A stretch of 64,000 nucleotides of DNA, taken from positions 5,518,001 to 5,582,000 of the forward strand of contig JAGUCH010000003.1 of assembly GCA_019096065.1 (NCBI GenBank), read 5' to 3'. Both the position numbers and the translations under genes were made by a program. This document shows positions 1-9,450 of this stretch, one piece after another. The notes under the pieces were generated by a model. That model was not told where the DNA came from. It saw only the letters and a program-made list of their open reading frames with translations, and searched no databases. The stretch comes from Paracyclopina nana (taxonomy: Eukaryota; Arthropoda; Copepoda; Cyclopoida; Cyclopettidae). Each line of letters begins with the position of its first letter. The first letter of the stretch is position 1.

Positions 1-312
1 CTGCCGTAACTCCCCTAGGACCTGGAGACGTTGCTGTGCGTGGGCGGTGCCCACCGCGGGCATGTCGAGCATGGGTCGGAGACCGTGGGGAAGAACTCCA
101 AGTCGGCGGGCAAAATTCTCGGAGATGCACGTGCGCCAGCTGTTGCCGCTGTCGACCAGGGCCCGGGCCTTGATCTTGCCGATGCGAATCGGGACTTGAG
201 CCATGAATCGTTGATGGCTGGCGATGTGGTCGAGAGCTGCTAATATGGAGGAAGGTGAGGGGACCCGGCTGGAGCTCTCTACAACCGGGTCGAGTCGTTT
301 CCCGGTGCCGCA
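1..312 (-). CDS. Ty3/gypsy pol, N-terminal protease part (partial)
   Basis: The frame opens on the minus strand at 312, just after a TGA at 313-315, and runs off the window at position 1 without a stop. It overlaps the end of gag in the -1 frame. It encodes the start of a retropepsin-like aspartic protease: the sequence A-L-V-D-S-G-N (DSG at about 145-153) is the catalytic loop of the family, which matures Gag-Pol in LTR retrotransposons. Reverse transcriptase, RNase H and integrase would lie to the left of the window. It is probably made by -1 frameshifting from gag rather than from its own start codon. Only about 104 codons are visible, so intactness cannot be judged. Confidence 0.7.
262..303 (-). 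promoter_or_regulatory. Predicted gag-pol -1 ribosomal frameshift signal
   Basis: Read on the minus strand, the heptamer GGGAAAC (297-303) is in the correct gag phase (G GGA AAC) to be a -1 slippery site. A 5-nt spacer follows, then GACCCGG (285-291), which can pair perfectly with CCGGGTC (262-268) to form a 7-bp GC-rich stem. The gag stop at 279-281 lies in the loop, and the -1 frame continues into the protease. Slippery site, spacer length and stem all fit the known design of retroviral -1 signals. That it works is inference. Confidence 0.6.
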
Positions 313-1649
313 TCATCCGAGACCTCGGATTCGGGTTCCTCCTTGGGCGTGGCCTCGTAGATTTCATTGACTCGAGCCTTTTTGTTGGTCTTGCCCGACG
401 AGCCTTGCCGATCGGAGGTCCTTTTCTGGTCGGAGGCGCGCCTTCGTCCTCGACCTCGGGAACTCTGCCCTCGACCCGCCTGGTCCTTGTTGAGGGAAGC
501 TGCGTGAGCCCACTTGTCGATCTTGGGGTCGTAGCGGCCAGTACGTTTGTCGGAGTCGAGGGTCCTGCATTCGCTCTTGCGGTGGCCCTTACGCTCGCAG
601 TAGAAGCATACGATCGTGGAGTCGTCGCCGGTTCCGGGAATCATGGCGGCAACGCGGCCTTTACCTTGCCCCAACGACAACCAACATTCAGCTTGACTGG
701 CGGCTTCCAAGGCATCGGCCATGGTGGTGAATTTGTGCCCGGCGATGCCCATGACCACATCCTTGCGATGAAGCTTGGTCACAAACATACGGATCAAGTC
801 GGGGTAGGTCTCGACCTCCTTGGCCAGCTCAGGCTTGGCGCGGACGAAGATGCTACGCAGTCTAGCGTGCCATTGGGGAATCCCTTCATCAGAGCGCTGA
901 TGGGCCGTTTCGAGGGCTATACGGGCCACCTGGGACGACGTGGCGGTGACGAAGAACCTCTCGTAGGCGTCGAGCAGGTGCTTGAGGGTGAAGTTTTCGT
1001 CCGTCAGGAACAGATCTACCTCATTGATAGTGCGAAGTGCCGCACCCACCATGGCATGCTTGACCTCCAGTTTCTTGGTGGCCTCGGTGTCCTTGGACCC
1101 CAAGAAGGTGGCTTCCACATGGAGGCGGAAGGTGAGCCACTTGTCAGCTTCCGTGTCCTCGAACTTTTCGAGTTTGCGCTTGCGCCCAGAACGAGCAGCG
1201 GCGTTTTCAGCCTCGAGACGGCGGGTGTTGATCTCCAGGAGCCGTAGCTCGGCCTCTTGTTTGCGGGCCTGTGCATCCGCCTGCCGCTGGGCCTCTATGG
1301 ACTTCAGAAATTGCAGCAGCATCGACTGCGACAGCCCCTCAGTGTCGGGGTTGGCGCCAGCCGGGTTGGTCTCAGCTGGTTGGTTGGGCGGATCCGTTCT
1401 AGCCCCGGACCCGGGGCGAGGCCTGGTCCCGGTAGCGGCCTCAACGGCCGATCCTTGGTTCCGCGGAAACCCAAGAGGGTCTAGGCCAGAGCGGCTCCCG
1501 GCGGCGGCCCCATGGGCCCCGCGGGTGCTTAAATCGGCTTCGAAGCGTTGTTGGAGCCCGGTGGGGTGTGGCCCCAACTCGTGGCTGTCTGGGGACGCCC
1601 CGAGCTCCTCGTTTGCGGAGGTGTGAGGAGGAGATCGTTCGACAGGCAT
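279..1649 (-). CDS. gag: Ty3/gypsy-type Gag protein
   Basis: This 456-residue nucleocapsid-type protein is encoded from an ATG at 1649. Residues 1-100 are a Pro/Gly/Ala-rich leader, and residues of about 110-155 form a charged, probably coiled segment rich in Glu, Ala and Arg. The middle resembles a gypsy capsid region with a W-L-T-F-R core. At about residues 348-362 there is one CX2CX4HX4C zinc knuckle (CFYCERKGHRKSEC), followed by a basic Arg/Ser/Gly tail. Gag packages the element's RNA. GC content is clearly higher than in the cellular genes of the window. The reading frame is undamaged, so the insertion could be recent. The plus-strand open frames over it are shadows of its GC-rich composition. 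Confidence 0.85.
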   Translation of the reverse strand: MPVERSPPHTSANEELGASPDSHELGPHPTGLQQRFEADLSTRGAHGAAAGSRSGLDPLGFPRNQGSAVEAATGTRPRPGSGARTDPPNQPAETNPAGANPDTEGLSQSMLLQFLKSIEAQRQADAQARKQEAELRLLEINTRRLEAENAAARSGRKRKLEKFEDTEADKWLTFRLHVEATFLGSKDTEATKKLEVKHAMVGAALRTINEVDLFLTDENFTLKHLLDAYERFFVTATSSQVARIALETAHQRSDEGIPQWHARLRSIFVRAKPELAKEVETYPDLIRMFVTKLHRKDVVMGIAGHKFTTMADALEAASQAECWLSLGQGKGRVAAMIPGTGDDSTIVCFYCERKGHRKSECRTLDSDKRTGRYDPKIDKWAHAASLNKDQAGRGQSSRGRGRRRASDQKRTSDRQGSSGKTNKKARVNEIYEATPKEEPESEVSDDAAPGNDSTRL

Positions 1650-2982
1650 GATGAATGAGCGGCGGCTGCAGAGCGAAAGGGGTTGGCTTAAGGCCTTGGT
1701 GAAAGTAAGTGAATGAATATTTACCGAGAGTGGCGTAAAAAGCGCGAGAGCAGGGGTGTAACAACTTGGAGTGAATCCAAAGAACTGTGTCTTTTCCCCC
1801 TGGTACTCGATCTTTTATAGCCTCTCTCATCCCCTGTGCAGCGGCCGCTCACCCGCAGCATCCGCTGCATTTTTCCGACCCTTGGGTGATCGTTTTAGCA
1901 TGGCAATTGAAATTGTTTGTGCGATCCGGTCCTCGATAGGAGATTTTGACGATCGTAAAACAAGAAGGTTGTTTGGAGCGACTGCTGTGCATGCGAGAAT
2001 AATGGCTTTTAGTGCGTTGACAGACAATCTTGATAATTGCCTTGCACATGTGAAGCACAGCATGCAGCCCTCATAAAGGGGCCAGTTTTACGGCTTGTTT
2101 ATTGGCACTCTCTTGCCTCACTGCAAGATGGCCGATGCGTAAATTGCAGCAGCGGCAATTATGCGTTGAAATGCATTGGAATGGAGCGGCTCTGGCTCTG
2201 CCTCAGGGGGGTTGCTGGCCCGCCCTGTGTGGCTTCTGGGCGACCGCGGCCTCGAGGCCGTCGATCGTGACGTGCGGGGGTGTGGCCGACCCGGCAGTTC
2301 GCTGCGCAGGTATTCGAATCGAATTGGGAGCATGAGAATGAGCAGAGAATTGATCGTGCTGATCGAATTTGATTTATTAGCATTTGCGATGCATGTATAG
2401 TGACTAGCTCTCATTTAGTGGCTCGTTACACTTTTCTGTTGAGTGATGCGATGCCCACTGTGTTATGCGCTTCCGGTGGTCCGGGGTAGATGGCCTCTTC
2501 CCAAGGGCACCCGGCCTCGACGCGGAAACGGTCCTGGTGTTTGGACCCAGGGGGCACAGCATCCGCACTCGGTGTCTCGGGGGACGACGCGGGTGGCGGA
2601 ATCTGCTGCCCAAGCTGCTCCCTCTCGTGAGCTTCTGGTAGCCTCAGCCACCGTAGCCTCAGCGAGGGTGAGGTTGGTGTTCGTGGCATACTTTCAGCCG
2701 GAACGCACTAATATTGCTTCCTCTCCCCGGTCTTATTTTTGATCGTTGTCGGAAACAACGACTTCCCAGGGGTGGAGGCGGGAGCGAAGGTGTCGCGTGT
2801 TTTGCGGTACTCGAAGAGTTGTCCTCAGCACCGCGCCAATTTTGTAGGGGTTCGAACACTCTGAGACCTACGCGCTACACCTTACTAACTTATAGCTTAC
2901 AAGACTCCATCTTAGTTGGAAGGATATGTCGTCGAGCTGTTTGCTCGCGCATAGTCGTTTATTTACTGCTGTACAATTGTAG
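1650..2982 (-). other. 5' leader/LTR region of the gypsy element and its junction with the BEL/Pao fragment
   Basis: No protein is supported here. By position it should hold the 5' LTR and leader of the minus-strand gypsy element. I could not fix the LTR ends or a primer-binding site, because the second LTR lies outside the window. Somewhere near 2,870-2,980 the sequence changes to the BEL/Pao fragment, and no target-site duplication was recognised. Confidence 0.4.
1811..1820 (-). promoter_or_regulatory. TATA box of the gypsy LTR promoter
   Basis: The minus strand reads CTATAAAAGA here, a strong TATA box about 160 bp upstream of the gag ATG at 1649. It is the only good TATA match in the leader region and fits an LTR promoter driving gag-pol. 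Its assignment to the LTR is inference. Confidence 0.5.
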
Positions 2983-4836
2983 TGCTACCGCACGAGAGGA
3001 GGCGAGAGCGCAGGTACGCAGGCTCGGGATCCTGCTACAAAAGCCACAATTAAAAAAGCTGCCCTTGTCACTAGAATGCTCAACAATCTTCGAGCCCAAA
3101 AAGCTATTGATAGAGGCGAAACTCCAATCATCCCACCGTGCCACGAGGAGAATCCCAGCCCACAGGAAATGGAGCTGGCTGAAGCCAAACTTTTCATGGT
3201 TCACCAACAACAAGAATATGGAGAGGAATTGGACTTTCTATACCGCAACAAAAAATGGCCAAAGGTATCAAGGTTAGCATCCCTAAATGTCTTTATAGGA
3301 AATCATGGAGAGCTGAGGATGCGAGGGAGAACCTACAAGGGAGAGCCAACCTGGATTGGAAGAAGTCGATTAATCGTTCCCTCGTGCTTGGCAGTCCAAG
3401 TTTGCAGCAGCATTCACGAATATCTGGGGCATGGATACGGCGCTGTCACCATGGCATCTTATTTGCAAGAAAAGTATTATGTCAGAGGAGCATCGTCCAT
3501 TTTTCAGGCCTTAACTCGAAGGTGCTGGTTTTGCAATATTGCTCAGGCCAAGGTGATGAGGCAAGTTATGGCACCTCTTCCACAGAACTTTCTCTTGTCC
3601 GCAAAAGATATGTTTCCTTTCCAGCGTATCTCCATAGATTATGCTGGTCCTTTCCAAATCAAGCTGCTGAGGTCCAACTCCAAAGTGTGGGTTCTAATCG
3701 CTGCCTGCCATGACACAAAAGCGATCCATGTGGAAGTGGTGCCCAAAATGAACACCGAAGCCTTGAAAAACGCGATGGACAGGATGGTAGTTCGCACTGG
3801 AGTTCCAAAACAGATCCGTAGTGACAATGGTGCCAGCCTCAAGAAACTGAGGTCAGAGATCTTCCAAAACCCGCGCCACCAGGAACTTGTCAAAAGCCTC
3901 GACACTGTCGACTGGAAGGCCTTAAGGCAAGATGTCCTTAAGGTGGGAGTTCAAGACTGGAAACTAGCGCCCCCTTACGGCCCGAACTGTAACGGTTTAG
4001 CTGAGTCCGCAGTCAAGAATTGGAAGCGATCGATGTACAAAATTGCAGGTAACAATCTCCTATCTCATGAAGAATTTATCACCCTAGCAAAGAGAGCCGA
4101 GGGAGTTGTGAATAGTCGACCGATTGGAGTTGTGGATGGACATGTGCTCACACCCAACCACTTCCTGACAAGGGGGCCTGGAGGCGAATTAATTCCAACT
4201 ATTGATCCCAAGGAGATTGATGAGCTGCCCAAGCACTACAAGACACTGGAAAAATGTCTTCACGATCTTTGGAACTTCTGGTCTCGCGCATGGCTCTTAA
4301 GAATCCAGAAGTCGCCGAAATGGCACAATTTCATCCGATCTTTGCAACCAGGAGATCCTGTGGTCATGGTTGATCCACGAAGCCACGCCAAGAAGAGTAA
4401 CTGGCAATATGGCATCATTGAGCGAGTCTTTCCAAATGCTGATGGATTAATCCGAAGAGTTATAGTGAAACATGTTGTCACCACCTGGGACAAAAACGGA
4501 GAATCCAAGGTCACTTTTCATCGCAAAGAAAGACCTATTCAGCACTTGATACCGCTCCCAACCCTGGCTGATGATGATGCAGAAGTTGTGCCACGAGAAA
4601 CTGTTCCAAACACATACCCGGATAGAGACGATGAGCCACCACTGGATGACTCACCAAATGATCCCGTTGATGACGAGGATTATTCCGACCCAGAAGAAGA
4701 CGATCCCCTTGATCGCAAACGCTTGGTTCCAGACCTGCTAATTGTCAACAAGGAGGACGATGACGATTTTGTCCACGGCCCCATTGCTACGCGGACTCGA
4801 CTGCAGAGAAAAACTCCGAAGCCGACGCTCATGTGA
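2983..4836 (+). CDS. BEL/Pao pol fragment: integrase and C-terminal domain, 5'-truncated
   Basis: The frame is open from 2983, and the first ATG is at 3076 (586 codons). It is the downstream third of a BEL/Pao polyprotein. In order it shows a linker typical of the RNase H-integrase junction, an H2C2 zinc module (HEYLGHGYG ... CWFC), an rve-type integrase core with D (RISIDYAGPF), D (IRSDNGAS) and E (NGLAESAVK), and a BEL/Pao C-terminal domain (W-S-R-A-W-L-L) with an acidic tail. Integrase inserts the element's cDNA into the host genome. Protease, reverse transcriptase and most of RNase H are missing upstream, so this is a truncated copy, although the remaining frame is undamaged. Confidence 0.85.
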   Translation, partial: CYRTRGGESAGTQARDPATKATIKKAALVTRMLNNLRAQKAIDRGETPIIPPCHEENPSPQEMELAEAKLFMVHQQQEYGEELDFLYRNKKWPKVSRLASLNVFIGNHGELRMRGRTYKGEPTWIGRSRLIVPSCLAVQVCSSIHEYLGHGYGAVTMASYLQEKYYVRGASSIFQALTRRCWFCNIAQAKVMRQVMAPLPQNFLLSAKDMFPFQRISIDYAGPFQIKLLRSNSKVWVLIAACHDTKAIHVEVVPKMNTEALKNAMDRMVVRTGVPKQIRSDNGASLKKLRSEIFQNPRHQELVKSLDTVDWKALRQDVLKVGVQDWKLAPPYGPNCNGLAESAVKNWKRSMYKIAGNNLLSHEEFITLAKRAEGVVNSRPIGVVDGHVLTPNHFLTRGPGGELIPTIDPKEIDELPKHYKTLEKCLHDLWNFWSRAWLLRIQKSPKWHNFIRSLQPGDPVVMVDPRSHAKKSNWQYGIIERVFPNADGLIRRVIVKHVVTTWDKNGESKVTFHRKERPIQHLIPLPTLADDDAEVVPRETVPNTYPDRDDEPPLDDSPNDPVDDEDYSDPEEDDPLDRKRLVPDLLIVNKEDDDDFVHGPIATRTRLQRKTPKPTLM

Positions 4837-5405
4837 GTTAACTCAAGAAAATTGCATTGTAATTATAATTAAAATTACGCTGTAAATATGTCATTACGCT
4901 ACCTTATGATTTTATTCACGCAACCCCCTTTTGTTTTTATCAAATCAGCTCCATAATTTCTCAATTTTTACTGATTGTGACCGTGTCAGCTGAAAATAAA
5001 ACACTCGAGAAAAAACAACCAAACCATCAACTTGTGCCTTTTTAAGGACTTCTCCTTTTTGAGAACACATAGTCAAGCAACATCATTCGCGTTCCAGAAA
5101 CGTCCTACCGTGGCTGCGAACAACAGTGGTAGAGCGCCAACCTCCATTTTGACCTCGACATCTTTGACCTCGAATTCCAAGTGGAGACAATCGTGCAAAT
5201 TTTGGCAACAGATTAGCCTGAAACATAGTGTCAAAAACGCTGGGCGAGTTTCGAGCCAATTTTCCGCGCATCAATTAATTGTTGTAAGAGGTTTTGCGTC
5301 AAACCGTCATATACTTCCGGCTTCAGCTACGACAGCTGTCCGACATCATTCGAATTCGAAAATCCAAAATCATCGGTGCGACCCCCAAAAAATTCCCATT
5401 GAAAC
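4837..5405 (+). other. Spacer between BEL/Pao integrase and gag-like ORF; possible LTR/leader
   Basis: AT-rich sequence follows the integrase stop, then a more balanced leader runs up to the ATG at 5406. By position it could be a 3' LTR of the BEL/Pao copy, or an LTR plus leader of a second element whose gag follows. I saw no matching direct repeat after 8552 and no convincing primer-binding site, so this is unresolved. Confidence 0.3.
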
Positions 5406-8400
5406 ATGGACAAAAGGCGAGCAGCAGGCGAGGACGAGCCCCAGCCGGGACCTTCAGGTATTAAACTTAAATCGCCGCGTAGTAAGAGCTCGGTAGCCTC
5501 CCCGAAAACGCCGAGGCCAAACCCCTCGTCCAGCCCCGTTCTCCTGATCGATCTTGAAAAAGAAGACGACTTCACGGACTCGGACAACAAATCCACTCGA
5601 TCGTCCAGAAGCGCATCTCGTACCGCATCCCGAAAAAGGCCCCAAAATGCAGGAGATTCTCGCTCCCGCTCGAGAAGCCAATCATCGAGGCTTAAGCCGG
5701 CGGAGCCAGTCCGTGCCTCCTCTTCGGGCTCAAAAAGGTCCAAGAAAGCCACGCCAGGCAACAAGCCCGCCAAAGCCTCACCTGCAACAACCACAATCAG
5801 GGTCCCCAAAGCAGCAGTCTTTCGCACACCCCAAGTGCCAAAGAAAGAAGTTGAGCTGGTCGAGCTCGACACAGCCACCCCGCCCATAGATTTAAATCAT
5901 GCGATTGTCATTGACTCCTGGTCCTCTTCCGAGGCTTCGGCTGAAGCAACTGCCAATGAGACAGTATCTAGCAATCCTGATATCCTTGTGGGCCGCAACA
6001 TACCTAACCCTCTTTTGGAAAGAGCTCTCAACACTACTTATGTAGTCGTCACGGACAAATTAACTATGCTTAAGCACACCTTTCCAGGAATCAACTTCGA
6101 CGCGGTCCCAGAAAAGCAATCGGAGGATGACACTTACCTTCAAAACGTCGAAAGGCAATTGATGACTTCAAGCCTTAAGGCCTCCCACAGCTTCTTTTAC
6201 AACGAAATGCTCCAAATGGGACCTGAGGAAGCAGCCGAAGCCTTCAGAAACCCCACCATCTTGATCTTGGCACCCTCTGAAGACTATGGAGTTGTGGAGA
6301 CCGCCTCGGAGGAGAAAATGAGGGACAGCCTCTTGCGACCTTTAAAGGCACTCAACCGTGACCTTTACAGGCTCTCCTGCTTTCGAAGCCACGTGCCCAT
6401 CCTCCAAAGCATGCTGATCTCTCACCGTGAGCTCTTCTTCACTGTCACCCTGGATGCCCAGAACCAGATCTCCAAATAGCAAGGACCGACCTATTTTAGA
6501 CCGTGGACGGAAGAAGAACACCGAAAGGGAGAAGAAATGATTGAATCATTGTCAAACGTGGCCAAATCCATCAATAGGATCGCCATGAGGGCAGCAGCCT
6601 TGGGAAACATGCCCGAGCCAGTCAAGGAAGCCCTTTCCAGACTCGGCTTAAGCCTCCCTCACAACGAGGCCCCGCTCTTGTTAAAAAAGTTTCTCACCTT
6701 TGCAGAAAAATTCCCTGATTCCGTCCCCCAACTTCTCCAGGACTCGGCGTTTCCGGATCAAGAAACCATCGCCCAAGCGTATGAAGGGATTATTCCACTG
6801 CATCAGCTCCCAAGGGCCACCCATGCTGCCAACTCACAGAAGACCGAAGTCACGGAGCTGATCTGCGAAAGAGCAAAAGTCCTGGTTGACAAGAACCTGT
6901 TGATTGCGGTGCAGGATGATACTGAGAAATTCGATCCAGACTGCCCAAGGCCCTGCAAGATCAAGCCTCCCATCCCAATAGTCAACCAAGACCTCTACAA
7001 CCTGGATGATGGCGAGAGACTCTTTGCACACTGGACCTTAAGGCAAGCAAAATACGCCATGGACCTGCACAATGGAGTCCTCAATTGCACCAACTCAGAA
7101 GGGCATTTTGTTGTATACCTTGACAAGGAAGCTGAGACCTTAGGGCGACATTGGGCACAAAAAGATGACTACAATACCATCATCAAGGAAATTAATGCGA
7201 CCTCCTTCTGCACGATCGTCTTGACGCCATGGACACCAAAGGAGCTTTACAAGGTCGCCCCTCAAACCGACGAGCCCGTTAACGGTTTCACCACGCTGTC
7301 TCTTGGCACGCTAACAGGCAAGATCTTGACCCTGCAGATCAACTTCCCCGGTGCTGGATACGTTCCACAATGCGAAGTACCCCAAGAAGTGGAAGAAATC
7401 ATCAATTCTTCGCAAGTGGCAAAGAATGGCTTCGGTCTCATCAGCGACAATCGTCTGAAGGCAATAGGGCTTAAGCCAATCAACTTGGTAGATTTGTCCA
7501 ACTTGGTTCCCCTAGCCTTCCCGCAAAAAGTGTCGCCCGGCCAAGTGAAGAACTCTCTCCACTACTTTCTCCAGCAGCACGATTCGCCTTACATTGTCGC
7601 ACAAGACCGCAAGCCAATGCCTGGCAAAGATTTAGCCCCGCTGCCTGCCTACATCAATTTCAAGATGCACCCGGACAAAAACGACTTCAGTGGACACTAC
7701 TTTCACTGGGCCCAAGAACTCAAGTCATACCTTAAGGTTATGCATCATGGAGCAGCAGCAGTGGTCGTCTCGCTGGCAGTCAAATCCATGGATCTGGCAG
7801 GGCTTGGTGATAATGCCAATGTCGTGCCGTATGTGCTTTGGCACACAAGCATGGTTGAAGGGCAGCCTCGATATGGAGCCATCGCCAAGCCACCTACGAT
7901 GAATGTGCGACCTTATGGCCCTGGATCAGTCACCAAAGCTCATCAAGACGATGTCAATTCAGCGGCCTTCCGGATGCAACCACCCACACAATTTGTGCAC
8001 TCCGGATTAATCCCCCTCAAATCAATTAAGGCGCTGAACAAAAAGTTTGCTCTCGATCCCCACGGCATTGACAGAAACTTTGCCCTTAACCTAGAGGAGC
8101 TGCTCGGTCCATTAGAAGACATCAGTTATGGCCGAATCCTAAGAGTGCTGTTCAAGAGCTCCAACTCGGTGTTGCATTCTTGCCCCCATTGCAACGGCAC
8201 TGACCATGATAGCCCTTCAGCGGCTTGTTTAGGATTAATCCAGGTCTGCATCTATCCGCAGTGCCTGCAAGAAGGCCATAATATTGGCAATTGCCCAATG
8301 TTGCTGAAAAGGTGCAGGGAATGTGGCAGACTGGGCCACAATCCAAGCCATCATCACAAGCCTGCCCACCAATTGCTCCAAGAGTTCCTCTTTGGCTGCA

Positions 8401-8552
8401 CCGTCCACTCTCAAGCGTACCGCTATGTCTTTGACATACGAGTTGGAATAATCCCTAGGCAAGATTTCCCTGGCACCTATAACATCGAAATTACCCACAG
8501 GACGGGACTGGATCTGGATTCACTTCCACCAAAGGCACAGCAACTCAACTAA
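5406..8552 (+). CDS. Gag-like zinc-knuckle protein interrupted by one in-frame UAG
   Basis: Two reading frames in the same phase are separated by a single UAG: 5406-6479 (357 residues) and, from an internal ATG, 6537-8552 (671 residues). Read through, they would give about 1,048 residues. The first 130 residues are basic and Ser/Arg/Lys-rich, like an RNA-binding or nuclear protein. The middle has no motif I recognise. The C-terminus (about 8180-8350) carries three zinc-knuckle-like clusters, approximately CX2CX4HX6C, CX4CX4HX4C and CX2CX4HX4H. This pattern, and its place beside a BEL/Pao pol fragment, suggest a retroelement Gag or first ORF. No protease or polymerase follows, and the family is unidentified. 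The UAG could be a readthrough codon or a simple nonsense mutation. Confidence 0.6.
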
Positions 8553-8755
8553 GTGCCATGTAGTTGAGGAGGGGGCTTTAGTTGGAGCATACCGCCGCCA
8601 GGCCTCGTTGCCATTAGGCCTAATGCCCGCTTTAGCCTTAAGGCACCCTCCATCCACAGATGTCTACCTTTATTATGTCCATATATATCTGTGCTTTTCT
8701 CTTTTGTTTACTTTTTGCTACAGTTCAGTTTTCACCGCCATTACGGCAAGAAGCT

Positions 8756-8761
8756 AATAAA
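8756..8761 (+). terminator. Polyadenylation signal of the gag-like unit
   Basis: AATAAA lies about 200 bp after the stop at 8552. It would end a transcript that contains the gag-like frame but no pol. Confidence 0.45.
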
Positions 8762-8965
8762 GAATCTTTTGTGCCAGAAGCTCCCTTTATTCAATACAAG
8801 ATCTCATTCATGAGCTATCATCATTGTTAGCATCCCTGGACCAGGTTTTGCACCGGCTGGTTTCATCCGCATCACCCGGAGGCTTCACCCAAAGGATTGA
8901 TTCCGGATCCAACTCCAGGTAGGATTCGAGTGTCTCTACTTTCTTAGCTTTCATCCCTGCAAAGT

Positions 8966-9013
8966 AAGAAGAGCTATGAGACAGCGCTCTTACCATTGTG
9001 CCATAGGAGCACC
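8966..9013 (-). repeat. tRNA-like head (SINE or tRNA relic)
   Basis: From 9013 leftward the minus strand reads GGTGCTCCTATGGCACAATG and continues with a tRNA D-arm/A-box-like stretch (GGTAAGAGCGC). The anticodon and T arms do not fold convincingly. A weak B-box-like sequence (CACTCGAATCC) follows at about 8925-8935. It shares its first ~30 bases with the copy at 9402, so both probably derive from one tRNA-headed repeat family. Confidence 0.4.
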
Positions 9014-9184
9014 TTTGCAAAAATGAATCTTAAAAGTCTATTTTATTGCTCCCAAACCACAGGATGCTAGCACATGAGAGCCAGTGAAGCAACTAAAAAC
9101 CAAGCAGCATTTTAGGGCACGGGGCAGCCCGGTAACTTCATTAAAACACTCAAAAATCGTATTACAGAATACAAAATTGTATAT

Positions 9185-9365
9185 TTTGAGCTAGGGCTCG
9201 TAAAGTAGGGTCATTAAATAGCTGACCTCGAATTTTAAAATGGAAAAACACTCGTACAATTACAGCCCTCGCAGGCTCGGGCTAGTAAAGCTGTACTCGA
9301 GTTTTCCCATTTTAAAATCCTCGCTCAGCTATTTAAAGACCCTACTTTACGTGCCCCAGCTCGAA
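9185..9365. repeat. ~180-bp hairpin (foldback) element
   Basis: Two arms of about 85-90 bp (about 9185-9273 and 9277-9365) are near-perfect inverted copies around a few-base loop. The shared core is GTAAAGTAGGGTC ... TTAAATAGCTGA ... TTTTAAAATGG, with scattered substitutions. It codes for nothing and looks like a miniature foldback element. It lies between two divergent tRNA-like heads. Confidence 0.75.
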
Positions 9366-9401
9366 ATAAATAACTATAAAATACATATCTTTATCTTTAT
9401 A

Positions 9402-9450
9402 GGTTCTCCTATGGCATAATGGTCAGAGCGCTTGACTCTTGATTTAGCAG
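9402..9450 (+). repeat. tRNA-like head, second copy in opposite orientation
   Basis: It starts GGTTCTCCTATGGCATAATG and goes on GTCAGAGCGCTTGACTCTTG, resembling the 5' half of a tRNA with a TTG-like anticodon position. The 3' half is not recognisable. The A-box region closely matches the minus-strand copy ending at 9013. It is a relic or SINE head, not a functional tRNA gene. Confidence 0.4.

Noticed and set aside
255-1626. Long plus-strand open frames (up to 330 codons)
   Set aside because: They lie exactly antisense to the gypsy gag gene, lack domains, and are explained by its high GC content.
1650-2870. Exact LTR borders and primer-binding site of the gypsy element
   Set aside because: Only one LTR could be in the window and no TG...CA pair or tRNA-complementary site was convincing.
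5327-5887. Minus-strand 186-codon frame
   Set aside because: Antisense shadow of the Ser/Arg-rich start of the gag-like gene.
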